Shown in pieces: positions 8,453 to 17,855 of a stretch of 64,000 nt of DNA. This stretch comes from Advenella kashmirensis W13003 (GTDB lineage Bacteria > Pseudomonadota > Gammaproteobacteria > Burkholderiales > Burkholderiaceae_B): assembly GCF_000506985.1 (NCBI RefSeq), contig NZ_KI650979.1, positions 372,001-436,000 of the forward strand, in the 5' to 3' direction. The notes below the pieces were generated by a model that saw only the letters and a list, made by a program, of their open reading frames with translations, was not told where the DNA came from and ran no database searches. Made by a program: the position numbers and the translations under genes. The first letter of the stretch is position 1; every line of letters begins with the position of its first letter.

Positions 8453-9796
8453 ATGACACGCATTATTCATCGAAATCCTCGTAAATCCATGCCCGTCGCG
8501 CGCGAAGGAGCAGGATGCTTCCTTATCGATACCAACAATCGCCGCTATTACGACGCATCGGGCGGCGCGGCGGTCTCGTGCCTGGGGCATGGCAATGCAG
8601 AAGTCATCGGTGCGATCACAGAACAGCTGCAAAAGCTCGAGTATGCCCACACCAGCTTTTTCACCTCCGAGCCCGCAGAAGAACTGGCCGATACATTGGT
8701 GAATCAATCACCGGCCGGGCTCGCTAACGTGTATTTCGTATCGGGCGGGTCGGAAGCCATGGAATGTGCGCTGAAAATGGCTCGCCAATTCCATGTGGAA
8801 CGAGGCGAACCGTCGCGCCGCCACATCATCTCCCGCCGCCAAAGCTATCATGGCAATACGTTGGGTGCACTGGCCATTGGCGGCCATGTCGGGCGGCGCG
8901 CACTCTATCAGCCCCTATTGATCGACACCTATCATGTATCGCCCTGCTTTCCTTACCATGAGCAGGAGGACAATCTTTCCGACGAAGACTACAGCACGCG
9001 ACTCGCGCAGGAACTGGAAGACCAGATTGTCAAGCTCGGCCCCGACACGGTTGCTGCCTTTGTCGCCGAAACCGTAGTGGGAGCGACAGCGGGGGCAGTA
9101 TGCGCGGTACCCGGGTACTTCAAAAAAATTCGCGAAGTCTGTGATCGCTATGGCGTTTTACTGGTCCTGGACGAAGTAATGTGCGGCCTGGGCCGAACCG
9201 GCTCGTATCATGCCTTTGAGGCAGAAGGCGTGGTTCCGGACATCCTTACCCTGGCCAAAGGATTGGGCGGCGGTTACCAGCCCATCGGCGCCATCATTGC
9301 TCATGACCGCGTGATCGAAGCGATCCATTCCGGATCGGGTGCGTTTCAGCATGGCCATACTTACATCGGGCACCCGGTTGCATGCGCCGCGGCATTGGCG
9401 GTGCAACGAATCGTACAACGCGACAGGCTGGTGCAGCAGTCGGCGCAATTGGGCGATTATCTGCATACCCTGCTGGTCGAGCGATTCGGCGACCATCCTC
9501 ATGTTGGCGACATTCGCGGCCGGGGCCTGTTCCAGGCCATCGAACTGGTGCTTGAGCGCGACAATCGTTTGCCGTTCGATGCACAGCTTCAATTACATGC
9601 GCGAATCAAGCAGGAAGCACATGCAAGAGGACTATTGTGCTATCCGGGAGGAGGCACCATTGACGGCATACGCGGCGACCATGTCCTGCTTGCGCCTCCT
9701 TACATCACGAACCGCGCGGAACTAACGGATGCGGTCGACATACTGGCACAGGCGGTCGATGCCTCAATCGAGCAGGTCAACGCTTCCATCCTGTAG
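8453..9796 (+). CDS. class-III PLP-dependent aminotransferase
   Basis: About 447 residues of a fold-type I, class-III (omega-aminotransferase-like) enzyme. Visible landmarks are the YYDASGGAAVSCLGH start, FVSGGSEAMECALK for cofactor binding, LLVLDEVMCGLGRTG with the PLP-ring Asp, and the Schiff-base lysine in LTLAKGLGGGY. GTG at 8423 is in frame, but ATG at 8453 gives a normal N-terminus (MTRIIHRNP); neither has a strong ribosome-binding site. Together with the divergent amidase, peptidase and Bug protein it suggests deamination of an omega- or beta-amino acid released from an amide. The acceptor and donor are unknown. Confidence 0.88.
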   Translation: MTRIIHRNPRKSMPVAREGAGCFLIDTNNRRYYDASGGAAVSCLGHGNAEVIGAITEQLQKLEYAHTSFFTSEPAEELADTLVNQSPAGLANVYFVSGGSEAMECALKMARQFHVERGEPSRRHIISRRQSYHGNTLGALAIGGHVGRRALYQPLLIDTYHVSPCFPYHEQEDNLSDEDYSTRLAQELEDQIVKLGPDTVAAFVAETVVGATAGAVCAVPGYFKKIREVCDRYGVLLVLDEVMCGLGRTGSYHAFEAEGVVPDILTLAKGLGGGYQPIGAIIAHDRVIEAIHSGSGAFQHGHTYIGHPVACAAALAVQRIVQRDRLVQQSAQLGDYLHTLLVERFGDHPHVGDIRGRGLFQAIELVLERDNRLPFDAQLQLHARIKQEAHARGLLCYPGGGTIDGIRGDHVLLAPPYITNRAELTDAVDILAQAVDASIEQVNASIL

Positions 9797-9829
9797 AATG
9801 CGAAAATTGGCAAGTAGCGAGAGAAGGAC

Positions 9830-10696
9830 ATGGACAAGCACAGCGTAGACCGATTGATTGAAGAGCGATATCAGAGCCTGTCACCCGTACTGCAGCGCGC
9901 CGCGCGCTATGTTATGGACAATCCCAAGGATATGGCCTTGAATTCAATGCGGACCATCGCAAGCAGCGCCGGCCTGCAGTCCAGCACCATGCACAGGCTG
10001 GCCCGGGAGCTGGGGTTCGACGGCTATGAGTCGTTTCGTTCGGTATACAGAACCTGGCTGACAGAGGGCAGCAGTTCGTTTTCAGAACGCGCCACGGCAC
10101 TGCAGAAACGCAGCGGCAGCGATGAGGCGGAAAAGCTGATCCGGGAACTGCTCCATGCGGACGACGCCCACTTGACGCAATTGACCACGCCAGACACGCT
10201 GGCGTCAATCAAGAACGCCAGCGACATACTGGGAAAGGCGCGCCGCATCTATGTTGCGGGGCTGCGCAGCCTGTTCCCTGCCGCGTTCTATTTCAACTAC
10301 GCGTGCGGCATGTTCATGCACAATACCCGTCTTCTCATGGGCATTGCCGGAACGTTTTCCGACGATCTGCGAGAAGGAGGCAGCGAAGATGCCCTGCTCG
10401 TCTTCACCTACAACCCTTATGCGAGAGATTCCGTGTCAGCCGTCGAATTTGCGCGCCAGCAAGGGATGCGGATTGTCAGCGTGACCGACAGCACCCTTTC
10501 CCCCATCGCCAAACAGTCGCATGCGCTGGTGATCGTTCCTAATAGAACGCCATCATTATTTCCGTCCGTGGTTCCCGCGATGTCTATTGCGCAGATTCTG
10601 GTTGCCATGCTTGTGGCCAGAGGGGGGAAGAAGAGTTTGCAGGAGATTAAGAAGAGCGAGGCGCAGTTGCAGCGGTTTGCGGTCTATGTGGAGTAG
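9830..10696 (+). CDS. RpiR/MurR-family transcriptional regulator
   Basis: 288 residues: an N-terminal HTH_6 domain (about 1-80, with NSMRTIASSAGL and STMHRLARELGFDGY as the recognition region) and a SIS domain (about 120-260) that in this family senses phosphosugars or other small ligands. An AAGGA ribosome-binding site precedes the ATG, 33 bp after the aminotransferase stop, so it is probably in the same transcript. It is the likely regulator of the divergent cluster through the palindromes at 8341-8387. Confidence 0.9.
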   Translation: MDKHSVDRLIEERYQSLSPVLQRAARYVMDNPKDMALNSMRTIASSAGLQSSTMHRLARELGFDGYESFRSVYRTWLTEGSSSFSERATALQKRSGSDEAEKLIRELLHADDAHLTQLTTPDTLASIKNASDILGKARRIYVAGLRSLFPAAFYFNYACGMFMHNTRLLMGIAGTFSDDLREGGSEDALLVFTYNPYARDSVSAVEFARQQGMRIVSVTDSTLSPIAKQSHALVIVPNRTPSLFPSVVPAMSIAQILVAMLVARGGKKSLQEIKKSEAQLQRFAVYVE

Positions 10697-10896
10697 CGTA
10701 CCCACTCTCCAATAACACGATTGGCATGCCGCAGTGTTTCGAAGCGGTGACGATGTGCGTTGCTGGAAGGACGTTTGCCTCTGAGTGTACCGTTCTGTGA
10801 AATTGGCGCTTAGCGCGTTAGGCCCATCCCCTGGCTGCATAGAATTTCGAATCCTTACCTATATCAAAAACGCATAGATAACAATAATAAAAGAAT

Positions 10897-10925
10897 TTGT
10901 TGATATATCCAATTGCTCCTACACT
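10897..10925 (+). promoter_or_regulatory. candidate sigma-70 promoter of the hydantoinase operon
   Basis: TTGTTG (10897-10902) and TACACT (10920-10925) are separated by exactly 17 bases and lie 32 bases before the ATG at 10958, with AGGAG in between as ribosome-binding site. The surrounding 100 bases are AT-rich. The match is good but not perfect, so this is a prediction. Confidence 0.4.
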
Positions 10926-10957
10926 GTCCGCACAAGACAATTTTCTAGGAGACAAAC

Positions 10958-11926
10958 ATGCAAATAACACGACGCGCAGCGCTCTTGCTGCTTGCCGGCG
11001 CTTTGCCTGCCGCACGTGCCTTGGCGGCAGATTTCTTTGACGGCCCGGTCACTATTGTTGCGCCGTTTTCGCCGGGCGGTACCGCTGATGTGCTGGCCAG
11101 ATCGATCGGCAAGGAACTGTCGGAAAAATATGGACAACCTTTCGTAGTCGAAAACAGGCCAGGCATGGGGGGGAACATCGGCGCTCGCACCGTTGCCACC
11201 GCCAGGCCTGATGGAAAAACGTTATTGCTAGGGACGATAGGCATTCACTCAGCCTATTCCGTATACAAAAACCTGCCCTACGACCCGGTCAAAGACCTTC
11301 AGCCCATTTCCATTCTGGGTGCTGTTCCATGTACCGTCGTCGTCAACCCGAACCTGCCCTTCAAAACCTTTAAAGAACTCCTGGACTATGCACGCGCAAA
11401 CCCAGGGAAGCTCAATTTCGGTTCTGCAGGCACAGGTTCATCCACGCATATGGTGGGGGAATTATTACAGCAGGCAACCGGGGTGAAATTCACCCATGTG
11501 CCTTACAAAGGCAGCTCCATGGCGATGACGGACCTGATGGGCGGACAGATCGATCTCATGACTGAACTGGCGACCACCTCCATTCCCATTATCAAATCAG
11601 GAAAAATTCGCGCCCTTGCCGTCACGAGCAAAGAAAGAAGCGAAGAACTGCCCGATCTGCCCACGGTCAGCGAACTGGGGTACCCGGGCTTCGATGGCAC
11701 GGGCTGGTTCACGATCGCCACCGGGTCCGGTGTTCCGGAAAATATTGTTCAACGTCTAAACCAGGATATCAATGAAATTCTACACGCGGAAAACATGAAG
11801 CAAACATGGAAAGGACAAGCGCTCGCCATTATCGGCGGCTCCGAAGCGGACGCACGCAAGTTTGTGTCTGAAGAAACGATTAAATGGAAGAAGGTGATTA
11901 ATGTCGCCGGTATACATGCCCAATGA
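10958..11926 (+). CDS. Bug-family (TctC) periplasmic substrate-binding protein 2
   Basis: 322 residues. The signal region carries a twin arginine (TRRAALLLLAGA), so export by the Tat system is possible. The Bug motifs are present: VTIVAPFSPGGTADVLAR, FVVENRPGMGGNIGA and THVPYKGSSMAM. The stop overlaps the HyuB start as ATGA, placing it at the head of a four-gene coupled operon with hydantoinase/oxoprolinase subunits. Its ligand is therefore probably a cyclic amide or lactam-like compound; this is inference. Confidence 0.92.
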   Translation: MQITRRAALLLLAGALPAARALAADFFDGPVTIVAPFSPGGTADVLARSIGKELSEKYGQPFVVENRPGMGGNIGARTVATARPDGKTLLLGTIGIHSAYSVYKNLPYDPVKDLQPISILGAVPCTVVVNPNLPFKTFKELLDYARANPGKLNFGSAGTGSSTHMVGELLQQATGVKFTHVPYKGSSMAMTDLMGGQIDLMTELATTSIPIIKSGKIRALAVTSKERSEELPDLPTVSELGYPGFDGTGWFTIATGSGVPENIVQRLNQDINEILHAENMKQTWKGQALAIIGGSEADARKFVSEETIKWKKVINVAGIHAQ

Positions 11927-13533
11927 AGCACTCAAAACTGAACAGCATTACGCTTGAATTATTATGGCGCCGACTGATCTCCACGGTTGATGAAGCGGCA
12001 GCCTCTCTGGTACGGACTTCTTTTTCGTCTATCGTACGGGAATCCAATGACTTTGCCTGCGTGATTACCGACGCCAAAGGCAACTCCATCGCCCAGGCCT
12101 CCAACGGGATCCCCTCTTTCATCGGCACGGCGCCTCGAACCATCCGGTGTTTTCTGGAAAAATTCCCCGAAGAGCAGCTTGAAGACGGCGATATCATTAT
12201 CACCAATGACCCATGGCTGGGCACGGGCCACTTGCCTGACATCACCGTTGGCAAGCCCATTTTTCAGAATGGCCGCATCGTATCGTGGGCCGGCTCGGTC
12301 GCCCATGCACCGGACATCGGCGGCCGCGTGCGATCAGCCGATGCGACATCGGTCTTCGAGGAAGGCCTGCAAATCCCTGTCATGAAGGTGATGAGAGCCG
12401 GGAAAATGGACCCGACTCTGGAACAGATATTGCGTCAGAACGTACGCGTGCCGGACCAGGTGATGGGCGACTTGTATGCGCAATTTACCGGCCTGTCGCT
12501 GATCGAACGCAATGTGATTGAGCTCATGACCGAGTACCAACTGGACTCGCTCGATGAGCTGTCCGGCGAACTGCGCGGCCGTTGCGAACAGGCGATGCGC
12601 AATGCCATCAATGCCATTCCGGATGGAACCTATCACGCAGAAGCGACCAGCGATGGTATAGATAAACCCATCAAGCTTAAGATGGCGCTGACGATTCACG
12701 GCGACGAAGTGACGGTAGACTATGCGGGATCCGACCCACAAGTACAAAAGTCTATCAATGTGTGCCTTGCCTACACCACGGCCTATACCTCGTATGGGCT
12801 CAAGGCCGTACTGTGCCCGGATGTGCCGAACAATGACGGTACGCTTGTTCCCATGCATGTGACAGCGCCGCCAGGCAGCATCTTGAATTCCGTTGCACCC
12901 GCGCCGGGCGGCGCCCGGGCGCTGATCGGCCACTTCCTGCCGGCCATGGTCGTGCAGGCACTTGCCAAGGTCGTACCGGAAAAAGTGATCGCCAGTGTCG
13001 GATCGCCCCTATGGTGTGTCAATATGGCTGGCGTGCGCGCCGATGGCAAAGGCTTTGCGAACCTGTTCTTCTTGAACGGCGGTTATGGCGCAAGCGCACA
13101 GAGCGACGGGATCGATGTACTTTCCTGGCCGAGCAACATTTCCTCTACACCAGTCGAAGTCATTGAACAAGTGGCTCCCTTGAAAGTCGTACGCCGGCAA
13201 TATCGAGATTGTGATGTCGCCAACGGCGCATATCGCGGCGGCCTGGGGCAAGAGCTCGTGTTGGAAAGCCTGTCGGAAAACCCAGCCACCATCTCGTTCA
13301 TGGCGGAGCGCACCCGACCGGAATCGGCTGCCCCCGGCATGAATGGCGGCGCTACAGGCGCGCCAGGTGAAATCCTCATCGACGGCGTCAAGGTTAATCC
13401 TAAGGCACAACATATCATCAACCAGGGAACGCAGGTCGTACTACGTACGCCAGGTGGTGGGGGCTATGGCGATCCAGCCAGACGTTCTTCAAAATTGCAG
13501 AATCAGGACCGCGTTCGCGGATATACGAAATGA
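11923..13533 (+). CDS. hydantoinase B/oxoprolinase family protein
   Basis: 536 residues matching the HyuB/OplahB family: LITLELLWRRL-type start (here NSITLELLWRRL), SNDFACVITDAKG, DGDIIITNDPWLGTGHLPDI and the C-terminal GGGGYGDP end motif. With HyuA it forms an ATP-dependent ring-opening enzyme (5-oxoprolinase or N-methylhydantoinase) or an acetone-carboxylase-like activity. It overlaps both neighbours by 4 bp, so subunits should be made in fixed ratio. Cytoplasmic. The substrate cannot be told from sequence alone. Confidence 0.9.
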   Translation: MKHSKLNSITLELLWRRLISTVDEAAASLVRTSFSSIVRESNDFACVITDAKGNSIAQASNGIPSFIGTAPRTIRCFLEKFPEEQLEDGDIIITNDPWLGTGHLPDITVGKPIFQNGRIVSWAGSVAHAPDIGGRVRSADATSVFEEGLQIPVMKVMRAGKMDPTLEQILRQNVRVPDQVMGDLYAQFTGLSLIERNVIELMTEYQLDSLDELSGELRGRCEQAMRNAINAIPDGTYHAEATSDGIDKPIKLKMALTIHGDEVTVDYAGSDPQVQKSINVCLAYTTAYTSYGLKAVLCPDVPNNDGTLVPMHVTAPPGSILNSVAPAPGGARALIGHFLPAMVVQALAKVVPEKVIASVGSPLWCVNMAGVRADGKGFANLFFLNGGYGASAQSDGIDVLSWPSNISSTPVEVIEQVAPLKVVRRQYRDCDVANGAYRGGLGQELVLESLSENPATISFMAERTRPESAAPGMNGGATGAPGEILIDGVKVNPKAQHIINQGTQVVLRTPGGGGYGDPARRSSKLQNQDRVRGYTK

Positions 13534-15629
13534 CAAATGAAAGTTACTCTCTGGGCATCGACATTGGCGGTACCTTCACCGACATCGTGCTCTATAACCA
13601 TCAGGACGCGCGCGTTTTCAGCCACAAGGAACTCACGACCCCGGATGAACCGACCGAAGGCGCCATCCGCGGCATCGATATTCTTCTTGAACGCGAAGGG
13701 GTAAATGGCGAGCAGGTTGCCCGCGTGGTGCACGCCACAACCCTGTTCACCAATGCGCTGATCGAGCGGCGTGGTGTCGCCACGGGCCTGATCACGACCG
13801 AAGGATTCCGCGACACATTGGAAATGCGTCGTGAATTCAAGTATGACCTGTACGACATCTTTATTGAGCTACCCCGTCCCCTTATTCCTCGCGAACTGCG
13901 CATGGAAGCGCGCGAGCGCATGCGCGTTAACGGAAACATAGACACACCTCTGGATGAAGCCAGTGTGATTAGTGCTGCACAGCAATTGGTGGACCAGGGT
14001 GTTGAATCCATCGCCATCGTGTTCTTGCATGCCCACGCCAATCCCGTACATGAACGCCGTGCCCGGGATCTGGTTGAAGCCCGCTTTCCGCATGTATATG
14101 TATCCATCTCCAGCGAAGTCTCGCCGCAAATGCGAGAGTATGAGCGCACGTCCACCACGGCAGCGAATGCCTACGTGCGGCCGATAGCAGACAAATACCT
14201 TGAAAGCATGGAAGCACGGCTTAAAACAATGGATATTCATTGTCCCCTGCTCATGATGCTGTCCAACGGCGGGCTGACTCATGTTGGCGAGGCAAGAAAA
14301 TTTCCCGTGCAACTGCTGGAATCAGGCCCCGCTGCCGGTGCGATTGCTGCGGCCTTTTTCAGCAAACGCTCCAATATTGACCACGTACTGGCATTTGACA
14401 TGGGCGGGACGACGGCCAAGCTGGCGATCGTGGAAAACAACCTGCCGCTGCTTGCCCACACCTTCGAAGCCGGACGCGAAAAGCGTTTCGCAACCGGTAG
14501 CGGATTGCCGATCAACATTGCTACAGTTGAATTGATTGAAATTGGAGCCGGTGGCGGCAGTATTGCGCATCTGGACAGCCTGAAACTGCTCAAAGTCGGG
14601 CCCAAAAGCGCCAGTTCCAAACCGGGCCCGGCTTGCTATTTGCGCGGTGGTACCCAGCCTACGGTCACCGATGCCAACCTGATGTTGGGTCATCTGGATC
14701 CGGATACCTTTGCCGGCGGCACCATGAAACTGAGCACCGATGCCGCCGAAACAGCGGTACGGTCAGTGGGCGATGTCGTCAATATCGGACCGGAAGAAAC
14801 CTCGGATGGCGTGCTGGCCATTGTCAATGAGAACATGGCGGCCGCCGCCCGGGTGCACGTTGCCGAGCGCGGCTTTGACGCGCACAACTTCGCCCTGCTG
14901 GCCACAGGGGGTGGCGGCCCCCTGCATGGATGCGATGTGGCGCGACGCTTGGGTATTAACCGGGTCATCTGCCCGCCCGGCGCCGGTGTAGCGTCTGCAA
15001 TCGGCTTGCTTATCGCACCCGCACGAGTGGACCGTTCCGTTACCCTGGCCCGCGAACTGGATTCGGTAACGGTAGAGGAACTGGAAGCGCTCTTTCAAAC
15101 ACTCGAACAGAGCGCAGCACAAGTGATGAAAATAACGTTGGTCTCGGGCGCCACGTTCGCCTTTGAGCGTAGCGCCGACATCCGCTTTGTCGGTCAGGGC
15201 TTTGAATTGCTGACGCGGATGCCGGATGGCCCATTCGACGAACAAACGCCGGCGAAGATCAAAAAGGCGTTTGCGGACGCCTACGGCCGCGTGTTCGGCC
15301 AAGTGCCCCCGGTTCAACATGTTGAACTGATCAACTTACGTGTCGCAGCCATCGAAGAAAAAGTAGCGCGGCCCTTGAATTTGGGCAGCGGCAAACAAGT
15401 CTGGAAGCATGTCAGCAAATCTCGCCAGATGTGGATCGGCGCAGAAAGCGCGCGCAGAACAGCGCCGACACTGGCTCGCGAAGCAATGAAAGAAAACGAA
15501 AAAATTGCCGGCCCCGCGATCATCGAAGATGCCTCATCAACGCTGATCATCCCCTTGGGCGCCTTTGCCTCTTGCGATGCGGCGGGCAATCTGATTGTCG
15601 ACCTTTCCACTCAAACGGAGACCGCATGA
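13530..15629 (+). CDS. hydantoinase/oxoprolinase family protein, A subunit
   Basis: 699 residues, typical for HyuA. An actin-like ATPase core is visible: SLGIDIGGTFTDIVL at the start (phosphate 1), HATTLFTNALIERRG, VLAFDMGGTTAKLA in the middle (phosphate 2) and LLATGGGGPLHG near residue 455. It couples ATP hydrolysis to ring opening together with the HyuB subunit encoded just upstream. It overlaps HyuB and the following beta-propeller gene by 4 bp each. The family is certain; the exact substrate (5-oxoproline, a hydantoin or another lactam) is not. Confidence 0.91.
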   Translation: MTNESYSLGIDIGGTFTDIVLYNHQDARVFSHKELTTPDEPTEGAIRGIDILLEREGVNGEQVARVVHATTLFTNALIERRGVATGLITTEGFRDTLEMRREFKYDLYDIFIELPRPLIPRELRMEARERMRVNGNIDTPLDEASVISAAQQLVDQGVESIAIVFLHAHANPVHERRARDLVEARFPHVYVSISSEVSPQMREYERTSTTAANAYVRPIADKYLESMEARLKTMDIHCPLLMMLSNGGLTHVGEARKFPVQLLESGPAAGAIAAAFFSKRSNIDHVLAFDMGGTTAKLAIVENNLPLLAHTFEAGREKRFATGSGLPINIATVELIEIGAGGGSIAHLDSLKLLKVGPKSASSKPGPACYLRGGTQPTVTDANLMLGHLDPDTFAGGTMKLSTDAAETAVRSVGDVVNIGPEETSDGVLAIVNENMAAAARVHVAERGFDAHNFALLATGGGGPLHGCDVARRLGINRVICPPGAGVASAIGLLIAPARVDRSVTLARELDSVTVEELEALFQTLEQSAAQVMKITLVSGATFAFERSADIRFVGQGFELLTRMPDGPFDEQTPAKIKKAFADAYGRVFGQVPPVQHVELINLRVAAIEEKVARPLNLGSGKQVWKHVSKSRQMWIGAESARRTAPTLAREAMKENEKIAGPAIIEDASSTLIIPLGAFASCDAAGNLIVDLSTQTETA

Positions 15630-16897
15630 CCTCTCGTTCCAATTTTCCCATTCGCAGTATGGGCCAGGATGGAAACCATTACTTCTTTGGCTACTACAAC
15701 AAGTCGAACTGGAACAGCGCCGGCAATCGCCTGCTGGCCAACCAGGTACCCTGGCGCGATGCCTACCTGACGCCAGATTTGGTCGCCAATGTGGGTTATT
15801 TCGACTTGGAAAACGACGGTCAATTCAAAGTAATCGGCCAGACAAGCACCTGGAACTGGCAAATGGGATGCCAATTGCAATGGCTTGGCAACCAGGGCCA
15901 GACCAAGGCGATCTACAATATCCGGACGAACGATGTAGATTCACGTTACCCGTACTTTGGCTCGGAAATAGTTGATGTGCAAAGCGGCGAACGCCGCACA
16001 CTGCCCTTACCCGTTTATGTTGTAGCCTCCAATGGCCAGTGGGCGCTCAGCGTGGATTACCGGCGACTATACATCACGCACGAAACCATCGGCTATCCGT
16101 GTGATCGCTTCAAACCCGATCTGGAAAACTGCCCGAGTGACGACGGGATCATGCATATGGACCTGGCAACGGGAGGGTTCAGGCTGGCAGTAAGCTATGC
16201 CGATCTTGCCCGATTTCACCCGCGCGAGTCCATGCGCAAAGCGATTCACTGGGTGAGCCATATCGAAATCAACCCATCCGATACCCGGGTTCTTTTCCTG
16301 CACAGATGGACCGAACGGGTCAAAGACGAAACATGTTTCCTGCATCGGCTGATCACAATGAACCCCGACGGATCGGATTTGCGATTGCTTGAGTGCTCTG
16401 ATCACCCCCTGCCACAGCTGGCGGACGACTTCGACCCCGCCCAGGTCGGAACGTTTGATTATGAAAAGTCTGAATGGCAGATTTCGCACCCGCTTTGGCG
16501 GGATGATAAGCAAATCATTGTCTGGGGGCCGCATAATGGCGAAATCCATTATCACCTTTATGACGATCGTGAATACGGTCCGGTTAGCGTCGTCGGGCGT
16601 GACATCCTCATCGAAAACGGCCATATGACCTTTTCTCCGGTCAACCCCCGCTGGTTGCTAAGTGATACCTACCCGGACAGCACAACACATGAACGCGTGC
16701 TCTTTCTCTTCGATATGGAAACAGGCAAGCGCCACGATCTGAGTTCATTCTATGCCGATCCGTCTCTGAGCAAAGAAAACCGGTGCGACCTGCACCCGCG
16801 GTGGCGTGCAGATGGACTGGCTGTCTGCATTGATTCCGTGCATGAACACGATCGTGATATGTACGTGATTGACGTATCAGATCTGGTCAGTCGCTAA
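15626..16897 (+). CDS. oligogalacturonate-lyase-like/TolB-like beta-propeller protein
   Basis: 423 residues made of repeated blade-like segments, with HYFFGYYNKSNW near the start and histidines in HWVSHIEINP, NGHMTFSP and CDLHPRW, positions like the catalytic and metal-binding histidines of oligogalacturonate lyases. The end (HDRDMYVIDVSDLV) resembles the last blade of that family. No signal peptide, so it is probably cytoplasmic. The start at 15626 overlaps HyuA as ATGA; the longer frame upstream is inside HyuA. Its presence as fourth gene of a Bug-HyuB-HyuA operon is unexpected and suggests a lyase step on the ring-opened product, or a different activity of this fold. Confidence 0.7.
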   Translation: MTSRSNFPIRSMGQDGNHYFFGYYNKSNWNSAGNRLLANQVPWRDAYLTPDLVANVGYFDLENDGQFKVIGQTSTWNWQMGCQLQWLGNQGQTKAIYNIRTNDVDSRYPYFGSEIVDVQSGERRTLPLPVYVVASNGQWALSVDYRRLYITHETIGYPCDRFKPDLENCPSDDGIMHMDLATGGFRLAVSYADLARFHPRESMRKAIHWVSHIEINPSDTRVLFLHRWTERVKDETCFLHRLITMNPDGSDLRLLECSDHPLPQLADDFDPAQVGTFDYEKSEWQISHPLWRDDKQIIVWGPHNGEIHYHLYDDREYGPVSVVGRDILIENGHMTFSPVNPRWLLSDTYPDSTTHERVLFLFDMETGKRHDLSSFYADPSLSKENRCDLHPRWRADGLAVCIDSVHEHDRDMYVIDVSDLVSR

Positions 16898-16909
16898 GAG
16901 ACCGAAACC

Positions 16910-16943
16910 CATCGCCCGACATTGATACTTATGCCGGGCGGTG
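16910..16943. terminator. hairpin between convergent operons
   Basis: CATCGCCCGACAT and ATGCCGGGCGGTG form a stem of about 13 pairs with one mismatch and one wobble around an 8-base loop, between the stops at 16897 (+) and 16950 (-). There is no long T run on either side, so it may be a weak bidirectional terminator or an mRNA-protecting hairpin. Confidence 0.45.
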
Positions 16944-16949
16944 ACTTAT

Positions 16950-17855
16950 CTACACCCCAAACTGCTCGACCTCGCAAGACTCCACGACGTTCTGCAGGAA
17001 ATGCTGAGCCAATTCCGATTGCGGCATGAAGCGGGCGAAGACCGCATAGGTCGTCACGCGGATTTTCGGGCGGAAATTCCTGATGCACAGCCGATCCCTG
17101 AACACAGATGCCATATATGGATTGACGATACCCACGCCCAGGCCGCGCGACGCATAGATGCAAATCGTAGAGGTATAAATGGTTTCTATTTTGGTGGAAT
17201 GAACCATTCCTTTCTTCCTGAACGCCTCCTGCAACTCCATCTCCAATGCATCATCGCCTGGCAGACTGATCAATACCTGATCTTTAAGATCCGCCACCGT
17301 GACATCGTCGCGTTTTGCAAAGGGGTGATTCAGGCTGGAGACGCATACCGCTTGCGCCTTATGGACCGCAGTACCCTCAAATTCAGCGCCGTCCGGCAGC
17401 GAATTGGTTAACGCGATATCGTACAATCCCAGGCGCAAACCATCCTCAATCTGGCGCCTGCCCAGCGTTTGGACATTAAATCGCACTTGTGGATAATGCT
17501 GAGCGAATCGTTCCATTGCCGCTGGCAGCAAACTTTGCCCAAGGGACGGGGTGGCAGCGACCCGAAAGACGCCTGCACCCGACTCGCGCAAAGCCGCCAC
17601 AGCCTGCTCTATCCGCCCTATGCCCTGGAAGTTTGCCTGGATAATTTCAAACAGATGGCGACCTTCCCTGGTGAGTTGAAGACGCCCCCGATCATTCACC
17701 AATAGTTTCAAACCGGTAGCCGACTGCGCCTGATTGATCAGCCTGCTAACCGTGGGTTGTGTAGTATGTAGCATTCGAGCAGCGGCAACCGTCGTTCCGG
17801 TAAGCACAACCGCCTTGAATGCTTCAATTTGAGGAAAGGACAGCGCACGCGACAT
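16950..17855 (-). CDS. LysR-family transcriptional regulator
   Basis: 301 residues with an N-terminal winged helix (about 5-63; AFKAVVLTGTTVAAARML and HTTQPTVSRLINQ) followed by a LysR substrate domain. The style (TTQPTVSRLI, ATGLKLLVNDRGRLQLT) resembles regulators of amino-acid or octopine catabolism. It is convergent with the hydantoinase operon and is its probable regulator, though the divergent defence genes start 425 bp away on the other side. The ligand is unknown. Confidence 0.88.
   Translation of the reverse strand: MSRALSFPQIEAFKAVVLTGTTVAAARMLHTTQPTVSRLINQAQSATGLKLLVNDRGRLQLTREGRHLFEIIQANFQGIGRIEQAVAALRESGAGVFRVAATPSLGQSLLPAAMERFAQHYPQVRFNVQTLGRRQIEDGLRLGLYDIALTNSLPDGAEFEGTAVHKAQAVCVSSLNHPFAKRDDVTVADLKDQVLISLPGDDALEMELQEAFRKKGMVHSTKIETIYTSTICIYASRGLGVGIVNPYMASVFRDRLCIRNFRPKIRVTTYAVFARFMPQSELAQHFLQNVVESCEVEQFGV

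Noticed and set aside
12334-12933. 199-codon open frame antisense to HyuB
   Set aside because: It is a shadow of a strongly conserved coding gene in a GC-rich region; no ribosome-binding site or recognisable motif.
15431-15625. Upstream extension of the beta-propeller frame
   Set aside because: It lies within HyuA in another frame; the ATGA overlap at 15626 is the real start.
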